From NCBI GenBank assembly GCA_900239685.1, contig OENT01000106.1:124001-188000 (forward strand): a DNA stretch of 64,000 bases. The letters run 5' to 3'. Numbering within the stretch: the stretch's first letter is position 1; every line of letters begins with the position of its first letter. Both the position numbers and the translations under genes were made by a program. The notes below the pieces were generated by a model, which did no database searches, was not told where the DNA came from, and was given only the letters and a program-made list of their open reading frames with translations. The DNA comes from Rotaria macrura (lineage: Eukaryota > Rotifera > Eurotatoria > Philodinida > Philodinidae). Shown here in pieces: positions 54,340-64,000 of this stretch.

Positions 54340-57300
54340 TTAATGCTTAATTATTTCGATATTACGATGATGAGCATCCAACGGAATAAAAAATTCTTCA
54401 ATGTTATATTTTTGAATCCAAGCTGCTATTGTTTTTTTATGTGAGCGAGTGCGTGGAGTTTGTCGTTTTCTAATAATTTTTATTTTCTTTTTTACAGGAA
54501 TTGTTCTTGTCTGAGTTGATGTGAATGATTCACTCGATTGCCATTGATTTTGCTGTTGGACCTTTTTCATTTTATTTTCTTTATCATTTGATCGGCGAAC
54601 CATTTGAATCGGCGGAGTTATATTTCGTTGGTTTTCATTAACGTCAACATTTGTCCTTCCTTTACTTTCATCATTCATCGCTTCATCGCCATTACACTTA
54701 GTTGTTTTTGCTGCCTTTGTTTGTATCAATTTTGATTGTTCACAAGTATCATCTTTTTCAAATCTTCTACGCTTCGAAATTTGTTCCAACGTAGACACAT
54801 GTTCTAATTCATTTCCTATTACCCTTTTTTCACTTCTATCAGCTTCAACCAAAGTTTCTTCATCAAGATTTTTACTGATATTTTCTGTTTTATCCAATAT
54901 ATTTACTTCCAAATTTTTATCTGATAGCAACGAAGAATTTTCTTGATAAATATTTATTATTTCATCACCTATGAACCAATAAAACTCGATAAATTTTCTG
55001 TTCTTTGAGTTAGAATAACAAAATCAAGACATATTTATTGGAAGTAATCATGGGTGGCTCATGTTGAAGACATAGCATTTAGACATTTCAGCACTCCAGA
55101 GTTTCTATTGCAATCTTTCTTTTGGCTCACACTCTTGAATCTGTGTTTTTTTTAGCTTCGTAGACACTTGAATCTTGACAATTAAACTTTCACTTATGAA
55201 GAGCCTGACTATAGTTGCAGGATTCAGAAGATACTCCTACCAAGACATATAGGCCTGTAACAGTTCCAGCTACATGACTTACGAAAGCTAATGAACAGCT
55301 TCAGCTCATCAGACTTCGAATTTATTGGATAGTTTCAACTCTGTGAACTGAGCGAGAGCAGTCATATGTTTATTCTCACTTTACTCCTCCTAACCTCCTC
55401 CTAATATAAAGAGGCTCAAAGTTCCTATGTGATGGTTTCCGTGTGAATAGAGAAATGCGATAATTTTTATGAATCGACTTTAACAACTCATTACCGTTGT
55501 CATTATTTTAACTAGATGGAAAAAAGAACGTCAAGCGAAAAGGATTCATTTCTTTTGTCTAGTCTTTATTAATTTGTTGAATGCTAAAACACATAATGGT
55601 AGTGGCAGACTAAGTTTGTTGAATAGAAATTTTTGTTCACTCAAAAATCTCTGTGCCGTACGGATCTTAGTCATCAGAGGTAGATCATTTGCATGCTAGT
55701 AGTTACCGAATATAAAACACTGTGGAAAAAAATTTTGCATCGAAGAGAAGATTATCCTGTGTTGATCAGAGATTTTTATGGATAGTATAACAAAGTAGAT
55801 TTTGGCAAAGCTGAAGAGTTTCATTTCTCGAAACCATCATTTTAAAGACTGAGAAGATTGAGTGTGACTTTATAAAATACAGACTCAACCAACTGTAATA
55901 GTACATAGTACCGAAATAGATCAAGTAGCTGGTCTGTAGAGAAATCATGGTAGATAGGTGCCTCAATTGTAATAGAATATAGTTTTAACTTCATTTTCAA
56001 AATACCTATGAAATAATAGAAAAGTTATTAAAACTTCTATTGAGATATATGTTTAGCTGTTCGGATGAAGGAAAGAAAAATTTCTAATTTATCACTAAGG
56101 CTGTAGTATTTTTTAGACAAAAATCGAATATCTCTCTAATGTCAGATTCTTTTTCATTCGAAAAACAAATCCTAGTAGTCATTTTCGAAATCATCATCGT
56201 TATTTATCTTTATATTAGTTATTTTTTCACATGACAGATAATCTTACAGCCTAGCTTGATTTCTATAAAGATCCCAAAGGACAAAGTATCACCCAGTTCA
56301 ATTAAAACAGATATCCGTTGCGGACCGTTTACTTGACGCAGTTATACGGACCGTAGCATCATTAAAATAGGGCCATATACCACCGTATTTTCACAGTATA
56401 CGACCCTTTATTACTGTGCCCAGAAACAGAACCAAATACGGAGCCATATACTGCGAAAATACTGCCGTATACGACCCTATTTTAGTGATATTACGGTTCG
56501 TATAAGTGCGTCAAGTAAACGGTCCGTATCGTTCGACCTGGGAAGGAACGATATTCTTCGACGACTGAACTTTTTTGTGCCGAGAATCTATGCAACACTG
56601 TCTTCAATATCTCATGCATCTATCAAAGTTAGATCTTTTCGGATAGATTAATAGGGGCGAAGGGGCTGGTGTTTATTTAGTTTCACTTACTGTTTGATAA
56701 TGAACGAAGTTCTTTTTCAATATAATCCCAATTTTTTTCAATATCTTGAACATCAACTAAACGTGTACAACTGATTGATTGTTGATTTTGAGGTCGGAAC
56801 CGATTGATATTTTTTAATCTTAATAATCGAAGCATTCGTGTTTCAATTTTATCGATTATCGATGAATTTGGATACATTGCATTGCACAACTCTCTAACTG
56901 AAATACATTCGAGCTGATTATTCGATTCTATACCAGAACAAACAAACGCTGTCATTGAATGACCATGAAATGTTATTTGTTTTTGAAAACGGCTGGATGA
57001 AGACGATGTTAACTGTAGTTGTGATGCTGAATTAGCACATATATTATTTATCGTTGGAGATACTGGAGACGGAGGAGGTGTCGATTCAGCGAACTAAAAA
57101 TGAAATTTTCATATTATCGTACGGTAGTGTTTAGTTTTTACCGTATTATTGGTTGCAGGAGAATCTGACTGAAGCAACTGTCTTTGTGAATTCGACGATA
57201 CTACTGCTAAAAAATCAAAGAATGCAGGGTTTTTAATCATTTGCTTTCCATAATTCTTACTTTGTTGTTGATAATTAACAACATTTAATGGAAACTTATC

Positions 57301-60300
57301 ATTAAAGACAAGTATTAGATCAACATTATATTCCTTTCGTGCAGATTCAATATCAATCAATTTAGCATTTTGTAAATTTATTGATGTATTACTGAAGAAG
57401 AGAATTAGTTGAAGAAATTCTATTTCTGATGCGGTCGGTACTGTTAACGATGCTGACAGCAAACCTTGAGGTGATACAACGAAATTTTTTAACAAGTTAT
57501 TCCCAACAAACGGAACCGTTTGTTCATGTAAGGTCACTAGGTTTCGTAAACGACAAATACCACCACTAATTTGTACAATCGATGACCAATCTTTACATAT
57601 ACTTGCCTTTGGCTCATCTAATGGTAATTCTTTAACGAATAGGACATTAGTAGAACAAAATTTATAAAATGTAAAGAGATCAATAAGCTTTGTATCTCCT
57701 GAGAAAGGTTTAATACTTTGTTTCAAACAAAGTTCATTGATAAGATCAATTTCTTGCAATGTACCAGATGCTTGATTAAAAAAACATGACAAGTCATTTG
57801 ACTGAGCAGTATTATTTTCAGACGAAGGAGTTTTTAGGAGATCGTAGAATGTCAGCAGACTAATAGGTATTTTGTACAGATGATGACTTATTGTACTGTA
57901 TGATACGTATGGTGTATAGAGTTTATTTATTTGTAACCAACCAGAATGCAAACGAGGCACCTTTGACATGGAACGTATTGTGGACGATGAGGGTATTTTT
58001 GACAGTGATGATGTTGACGGCAGTGTTAATAAGTATGGTGATGCTTGTGCTAATATCGGTGTGATTTGTTTATCCGAGGAGCTGTTGGTCGAACTTTGAC
58101 TACTTATAACAGTGGACGATGAAGTGTGAGGTTCTGGAACTGAAGAACGTATGTTCGATATAGGTGCCACCAACACCGAGGGCTGAGATCTAGTAATAAT
58201 AACAGGTGCTGGAGCTATCAAATTTGAGAGCACTATGATACACGAAAGAAATTTGATTTTTATAACATTGACAATTTATTAAATGTTATTGAATACGCAT
58301 TGAATTATGTTTTGTTTTGTTTTAATTGAGCTTAAAAATATCGTTTTAGTTTTTTAGATGGCTCAAAATTACAATTGTTTTGGGTTCCTTATGAACAAGT
58401 TGGAAACTCCAAAAAATCAGAGATGCTTCTTGAAAAAACTGAGAAACGAGAATTTGCTTTACTACATGGTCAAAAATATTCTGGTAAAATACTTTTCATA
58501 CATATACATGTGTATATACGTGTTTTTGTGTGTATGAGTGGATTGCAACTTCTTGGCACCATGGAGACTTTAGCTATATTTGGCTAATCATTTTTTTTCC
58601 TTTAATTGATCTCAATAATTCTTTATATGTTCCTATAGTCTTCGGTTGCCATTTCGCTACACCAAATATCAACTCTTTTAACTATTACTGTTGCTAAGTT
58701 ATTGGCTGTGTTCTGTGAAAAAGCTATATTTTATAGTCACACATTCCAAAAAATGTTAGCCTTTTTGAACAGCCAAGAAGAAATAGCCAATGGTCAAGTT
58801 TTAACGACGTCACATATTCTCGTGATGCATATAACTCATTCGCTAGCATCTTTTTTTCTATGGCCTTTTTTCGCACAGATGGCACAAACTGAGGTTTTTA
58901 CGGGAAGTAATAGGCTTTAAAACAAGACTTTAGCCATCTACCTCTCCTCATTTCAAAGACATATGGCGAGCTCACTTTTATTTAAAAATGCAGCAGAAAA
59001 GATTATAGTTATTGTTTTATACTTGTTATATTTTTGTCGATCCGATCACGATTCTGTGGATTAGAATAGATCTTATGTTTCTCTTAAATAATTTCTTGTC
59101 GGACATTAATAACGGGAAACGCATTCATCTAGACATTAATAAAAAAATTCATACGACAGGTTCAATCCTCACATATTAACTATCCAGGTCGAGAAGTACC
59201 AGCCGGATACCATAGGAAAGCACCGAAAATTGTAGGAACTTGGAAGTGAGAATCAGATGAAACATATCCAGTGAGCAGATTTATGTGATTTCTGTCGTAA
59301 AGACAAGGAAACTGGCAAAATAACTAGTCAAATACAGTCTACAGATTCCTGCGTCACATTACAGGTATTTTCTGGAGGGTTCCGATCATAAATAGTATCT
59401 TCCTATGGATTCCCACCAGAAATTCATGAAATTTTCAGACAGAAAACGGCGATCTGGATATATAGAATCGTCGGGAACATACACTCTTATAAAATAGGTT
59501 TTTTACGGAACGTAAAAAAATTCTTCCCGTGGGCACACCGGAAGAATCGTTTTAGATTCACTACAGAACTTTAAAAGGTTTAGTCTTAAAGCTACAAAAC
59601 CTTTTCAGGATTGACAAGACCAGAAAGATTTTGCAGCTAACAAGCCAAATCTTTCAAAGTTCTGCACTGAACCTAAAAACGTTTCTTCCTGTGTGCCTGT
59701 GGGAAGAACCTTTTAAAGTTCCGTAAAAAGGCTAGTTTTTAGAGTTTAGCAAATGCATAAGATGCAAATCGGCAATAAAAGCAAGAGAACGTTTTATTTG
59801 TGTGCTACGCTTTTTTATAGCCTTTTAATTAGTTTCTTCCGGAAAATAAACTGCAGTTTTAAAAATAATCATGCAAAATCGTCTCCATCGCTTTTTTTTC
59901 AACGCATACATAGAAAACATATTTTTAGATATTACTGGGCTTTAATAAAACATGGAGAGATGATTTCCCGATTTTTTTCGTGTTGTTTACCAGTGAGATG
60001 CCTACAAACCAGTATAAAATCTGAATTAGTAGCGAATAATACTAATGGGAAAACTTGAAGAGTTGTACGATGTATATCTCCCTTAACATTCAATAAAGTG
60101 TTGGGAAAATTCATCTGTGTATTACAGGCCCAGAGTATGTAATAAAATGCATGTTTCTAAACTTATGTTGACCTACTTTCATTTTTCGGGCCCACTCTCT
60201 CAAAAATAACCGTTTCCCAGAAAACCAACGCAAAAGGGTTTGCGAGGCTCGGAAACCCTTTTCTTACTCTCGGGAACTGTTTCAAGGGTTTCCGAAAGCT

Positions 60301-63300
60301 CGGAAACCCATTTTTTACCATCAGAAACTCTTAAAAGGTTTCCGATAGTAACAAACTCGTAAACCGAAAATGGTTNAACCATTTTCGGTTTACGAGTTTG
60401 TTACTATCGGAAACCTTTTAAGAGTTTCTGATGGTAAAAAATGGGTTTCCGAGCTTTCGGAAACCCTTGAAACAGTTCCCGAGAGTAAGAAAAGGGTTTC
60501 CGAGCCTCGCAAACCTTTTTGCGTTGGTTTTCTGGGAAACGGTTATTTTTTAGAGAGCATTGTAACAAAAAGTTGAGGCTCACTCATATATATATATATA
60601 CATATATGTCGGGCTGAAGTCAGATCTGTTGCCCAAGTTCAACTTCGACAAAGATGAATTGTTGCAGTTATTTTAAAACAAAATAGACTGAAACACTTGC
60701 ACACAGAATGAACAAGGTGGCCAAGTTGACGCTACTCATCACGCAGAGAGTACTTCCAAAAGTGATTAAGTACGCCGAATAAATAAAATTCGTCGGGACG
60801 CTTTCAAATGTCAGAAACGCAAGCTGATGACTTTTTGCAACAAATTCAAAAACACCAACAGTTGACCGATTTGAATATTGGCGATAATGTAGTAAGTTCT
60901 TTGATGTTACTCCCGAAATTATGGAATTATTGAGAATCCTTCGTTTAGTTGTATCTGTTCCACATGTTAATAGAGGTCCGGTCGATGTACGCAACGCGTT
61001 ATCCGTCATACTAGATGTTCGATATGGCAAGTACCAATCAGGTACAGTCATTGGTGCTCTACTCGGACACTACTGTTTTAATCAAATATCCAAAGCTCCA
61101 GGTAGGCCAACATAGTTGACCCGAGATGTTCCAAACAATACACCGAAATCCCTACGAGAAATCGCTCGACTTCAAAGTGTTACCGGTGTTCAAGGAATGC
61201 TGAGCTGCGATTGTAAAGATGGTTGTAAAAAAAATCGATGTAAATGCAAACTATTAAAGGTGTTATATAACTCTCACTGTCATCATTCAGCATCTTGTGA
61301 CAATAAGTAGGTTCTGTGTGCAAGTGATTCTGCCTATTTTGTTAAACAACTTCGACAAAAACATTTGCCCAAGCTTAACTTCGACAAGGGACTTGGCAAC
61401 AGGTCTAACTTCGGCACGACATGTATATAATGGGTTCGTCCAGCTAAGTGGCCCTCTCAGTATTTTTTCAACATCCTTTTCAATGTTCATCCGATTGACC
61501 TGATTTTTCTTTTTTAATTTTACCACCTCACGTTCTACAAACCGGGTTTATTTGTTGCGTGGATTCATATTGCACATAAGTTTCCAGATAATTAAAAGTA
61601 AAGACTTTCGAAAATTAGTATTTTCAAAGAACCATAAAGGTGACACTCGAACAGAAATCTATCGTGATTTAAATGGTGGGATAGGTTTAAAAACAATCAA
61701 AAGATGGTGTCAAAGTTTTCGCCCATCAGGCTCTATTCAACTAGCAACTTCATATGTTGGTCTAGCTACACTAAATACTATCGAAAATATTCTGAAAATG
61801 AAAAACTGACTAGACCGCAACAAAAGGATCTGCTCGAAAACTATCAATCGAGCTCGATATCCCTGCAACTAATGTTGTGAGAACATTGAAAAATAATTCA
61901 GGACTAGAACTCTGTAAGAATATCAAATAGAAACAGTTCGCGAACTGAGTTTTAACAAAGTTCCGCAAAGAAAAAACTGTAAAAGAAAGTTCTTTTTTTC
62001 GAACGAAAACAATTTTGACATCGATGTTGTCTATAATGTTCAAAATGATCGAGTATGTGTAGTAAATCATGCTGATACAGATGAAATATTTGGCATCAAG
62101 CAAAGACTATGGAAAGGAAGTTTTCAGTGACAACTAGATCTATTAACTATATGACACAAAGCTACAGCAGCATCATTAGGCATCACAATGATGCTGGGGT
62201 AATTTTCCATATTTTATTGATAAGAATCGTTGGTCCCCGAATAGTGTTGATTTAAATCTTTTGAACTATTTAATTTGCGATGAATTCCTCAGTGCTATCG
62301 ATTTTGGCAAATTCAAGCCAATAACAACATTTACTCAACAGTTACAATCAAAAATTAAAAAATCAGCGCCTCCATTGTCTTTGGGAGTTTCAATAATTGG
62401 ACTAACCGATTGTATCACGTTACTCAAAATAATGGGAATTATTAACGCTAACAAAACGAAGAGTGTTTTGTAGATCTTTGGGATGAGGAAATTTTCGAAA
62501 ACAAAGTTTCGTCTTATTCGATGAAAATTGAACATGTGATTGTGAAAATACTGATGGGGTTATTTAGATTGACTCCCTCATTATGTATACCTAAAATCCC
62601 ATAATAAATGCTCACGTTTTGTTTTGCGTGTATCTCAGTGTTGATAAACGATAGAACGTTTTCTTTCTACCGAACAATGCGCTGTGAAAAGCTCTACAAA
62701 AATTGTATACACAAATACCTGTTGATTTATTCTTGTGGATCTTCCCATACTCAAAATAAATAAGCTACATGATAGTTCTACTATTCGCAGTACTGAACCT
62801 GCTTGATAGAGTTTTTATTTTGGAGCAGGAATTTGTTTGTAAAACTTTTGCAGAGCTTTTCGTGATCCTTTTCTTGCAAAAGATCAATGTTCTATCGTTT
62901 CTCGGCGCTGAGTGTAGGCAAAACAAACGGTGCAGACTTTTTGGGACAAAAATTTTGTATGTATATTTACCAGATTTCATTGAATTCTTAACAAAATTAT
63001 ATGATGTTGCTTTATGCTCTTGGTTGAATATGGTGGTAGACAGTTGTTGCTTCGGTTGTGAGGAAGAATTTGCTAATGTTTCTCGAGATAATGCTGATAG
63101 TTGTTGATCATGCTTTTGTACTTGAGAATGAGGTAGTTTTGTTGGTTGCGAAACTGTTGATTGTGGTAATATGGAAATACTTCCATGAGATGATTCTGAT
63201 GATGCAGACAGTTGCTTTGAAGTAGATGTTGTCGCAATGGGACTTCTCGAAATCTCATTAAGAACGCGAAATGTTTGCAAACTATACTCAGTTGGCTTCT

Positions 63301-63641
63301 TTGTAGTGTATTGTTGTTTTGATAAAATTGGTTGTAATGAACCTGTTGATCTTGTTTGTGTGGTAGACGTTGATTCAAAGGATGTAAAAAGATATTCGTA
63401 AAATGGAAGAAAATCCGAGACGCGTACAAGCTCATCAGCAGTAGTAAATGGTTGGCGTGAATATGTCCATTGGCAATGTTGAGAATTTATTCTATTCAAC
63501 AGTAAAACTTCATATGGTGTTGCAACATATAAAGGAATCGGTTTTTGATATTGATAGCGAGATGAATGACTAATAAGATCATCGGGATATCCTGCTAATA
63601 ATTTATTTAGCATTTTTAGACAGAAGTATTTTGTAATACCC
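54340..63641 (-). CDS. Large unrecognised nuclear-type protein, 3' part of gene
   Basis: Four exons join in phase: 63641-62971, 58232-57142, 57093-56691 and 54968-54340 (stop). Together they encode about 930 residues. The first exon follows TTTTAG and is open upstream, so the gene probably begins beyond 64000; ATG 63613 is an alternative start. Folded-looking blocks alternate with Ser/Thr-rich linkers. They are YQKPIPLYVATPYEVLLLNR with FLPFYEYLFTSFES; LHSGWLQINKLYTPYVSYST through WSSIVQISGGICRLRNLVTL and IEFLQLILFFSN; and HGHSMTAFVCSGI, CISVRELCNAMYPNSS, RMLRLLRLKNINRFRPQ with CTRLVDV. The last block loosely recalls a SKI/DACH-like fold, a weak guess. The C-terminus is Lys/Arg-rich (KKKIKIIRKRQTPRTRSHKK), like a nuclear localisation signal. 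The 4.7-kb intron is full of mobile elements. Function is unknown to me. Confidence 0.7.
56293..56541. mobile_element. CCAGGTCGA-type TIR element, copy 3
   Basis: In the last intron of the large unrecognised gene. The right end TCGACCTGG (56533-56541) is clear. Reversed, its arm reads GATACGGACCGTTTACTTGA then CGCACTTATACG, matching left GTTGCGGACCGTTTACTTGA CGCAGTTATACG. The inverted match continues about 90 bases (TAAAATAGGG, GTATTTTC, CAGTATA). The left terminus (CCAGTTCA at 56293) has drifted. The element has about 249 bp and no coding capacity. It is the best-preserved foldback of this family here. Confidence 0.75.
59184..59457. mobile_element. CCAGGTCGA-type TIR element, copy 4 (tentative)
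   Basis: Starts CCAGGTCGAGAAG at 59184 and ends CGATCTGG at 59457 (reversed CCAGATCG). Only the terminal eight or nine bases match as an inverted repeat, and the interior differs from the other copies. Membership rests on the shared end and size. Confidence 0.35.
59491..59740. mobile_element. 250-bp foldback element
   Basis: Left AAAATAGGTTTTTTACGGAA and reversed right AAAAACTAGCCTTTTTACGG open arms that match for about 115 bases. Both contain TTCTTCCC..GGGCACACCGGAAGAA-like blocks, TTTTAG.TTCA.T.CAGAACTTT and GCTACAAAACC/GCTGCAAAATC. Almost the whole element is stem. There is no coding capacity and no clear target duplication. Confidence 0.75.
60190..60555. repeat. Long palindrome with a single N at its centre
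   Basis: Arms of about 175 bases (CTCTCT.AAAAATAACCGTTT ... AAACCGAAAATGGTT) are mirror copies around an N at 60376. They repeat a GGGTTTCCGAG/GGAAACC theme inside. The arms are not perfectly identical: near the outer third one reads CGCAAAAGGG and the other, reversed, CGCAAAAAGG, and the outer edges differ slightly. This argues for a genuine foldback element rather than a purely mirrored read, while the N shows that the centre was not resolved. Confidence 0.85.
60607..61421 (+). mobile_element. Ginger-like DNA transposon remnant with KRBA2-type integrase end
   Basis: The ends form an inverted repeat: left TGTCGGGCTGAAGTCAGATC and reversed right TGTCGTGCCGAAGTTAGACC, both continuing TGTTGCC. 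TGT-starting inverted repeats plus an integrase C-terminus like that of KRBA2 are features of Ginger transposons, which carry a retrovirus-type integrase but no capsid. The recognisable part is VNRGPVDVRNALSVILDVRY with GTVIGALLG (about 60970-61070) and the Cys-rich end CDCKDGCKKNRCKCK...NSHCHHSASCDNK (about 61205-61310). It is short (815 bp) and decayed, lacking the catalytic part of the integrase. Target duplications are obscured by flanking TA repeats. Confidence 0.65.
61430..62581 (+). mobile_element. Tc1/mariner-like transposon, decayed
   Basis: A 1152-bp element bounded by TA on each side. Its inverted repeats of about 70 bases are left ATGGGTTCGTCC...CTCAGTATTTTTTCAACA and reversed right ATGAGGGAGTCA...ATCAGTATTTTCACAATC. 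Transposase signatures appear in order: a helix-turn-helix part (NHKGDTRTEIYRDL, TIKRWCQSFRPSGSIQ) at about 61620-61740, ARKLSIELDIPATNVVRTLK at about 61830-61890, FFFSNENNFDIDVVYNVQND at about 62005-62065, and WSPNSVDLNLLNYLI at about 62230-62275. Frames change between these parts, and the usual SDEK reads SNEN, so one catalytic Asp is Asn. It is inactive. It directly adjoins the Ginger-like remnant. Confidence 0.8.
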
Positions 63642-64000
63642 CTAAAACAGAAAATGTTTTATAGGATAAAATTAAATGCGTTTGTTTTTCTCTTTTTCTG
63701 ATTTATAAACTTGAATATAACAGCCAACATTTTCTTTCTACAATGAGACATGTGATCTTTGAGGAGCTTGAAAGTAGCAGATTGGGTGGAATTTTCGATT
63801 GAGTATGTCTAAGCGCCTCTTAGCTCTCCGGTGTGTCGCGTTTTGAAACAGTGTACAAAATTTTCTGAAGAACAGGAATGAGGTACTACAAGCAAATTGT
63901 CCAGTTACTTAAAGCTGGAGATTTTTTTGAGTCGGTCTCTGGAGGGGGCTCAGAGGTATTCTGGCAAGGCTTCCCCTTCAGTCTCTATCGTGGCCTTGCA
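63642..64000. other. Probable intron upstream of the large unrecognised gene
   Basis: No coding block is seen. The acceptor at 63642 implies this is intron. The last 70 bases (GTCTCTGGAGGGGGCTCAGAGG onward) are richer in GC than the rest and may be the edge of another repeat. Confidence 0.45.

Noticed and set aside
58375-58920. Two plus-strand frames of about 70 codons in the large intron
   Set aside because: No conserved pattern or supporting splice context, and opposite to the host gene; taken as chance frames.
60200-60576. Identical frames on both strands reading PFSVYEFVTIGNLLRV
   Set aside because: They are the two mirrored arms of the palindrome translated once on each strand, not a duplicated gene.

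Overview
The window is AT-rich animal DNA (about 30% GC by eye) with intron-bearing genes for typical metazoan proteins: a BRSK/SAD kinase, a muscleblind RNA-binding protein, an MBOAT1/2-type acyltransferase, the spliceosomal protein SmE, a ZYG11-family ubiquitin-ligase receptor, a GRASP55/65 Golgi protein, and two genes I could not name. Low GC, many short introns opening GTAAA/GTAAG, and a mix of compact genes and small DNA transposons would fit a bdelloid rotifer (Rotaria-like) or another low-GC invertebrate. The species call is inference; the animal call is firm.

Layout. 1-3437 (+): the 3' part of the BRSK kinase, entering from outside the window. 3438-8214: gene-free, AT- and purine-rich DNA between two convergent genes. 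8215-15536 (-): muscleblind, with four clear CCCH fingers, a KRPLE exon and several phase-0 exons that allow alternative 3' ends. 15537-20885: gene-free, microsatellite-rich DNA upstream of muscleblind. 20886-25002 (-): MBOAT acyltransferase, six exons. 26184-26477 (-): SmE, intronless. 26791-37517 (-): ZYG11-family gene, seven exons, with a small TIR element in an intron. 37897-40351 (-): GRASP with a striking histidine-rich C-terminus. 40352-43477: gene-free, with a 654-bp TIR element. 43478-45383 (-): short unrecognised gene, two exons seen. 45384-54339: gene-free accessory stretch with several non-autonomous DNA elements. 54340-63641 (-): large unrecognised gene whose 4.7-kb intron holds a nest of mobile elements, including a Ginger-like integrase remnant, a mariner-like copy and a long palindrome with one N at its centre.

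Apart from BRSK, every gene lies on the minus strand, but the genes belong to unrelated housekeeping or developmental pathways and nothing suggests an operon. Exon models were built by hand from splice signals, reading phase and remembered protein families. Where stated, the summed exon lengths are a multiple of three. The most interesting material is the His-rich GRASP tail, the flexible muscleblind 3' end with an extra unusual CCCH finger, and the repeat-built region at 48-62 kb. I found no convincing new multi-gene system.
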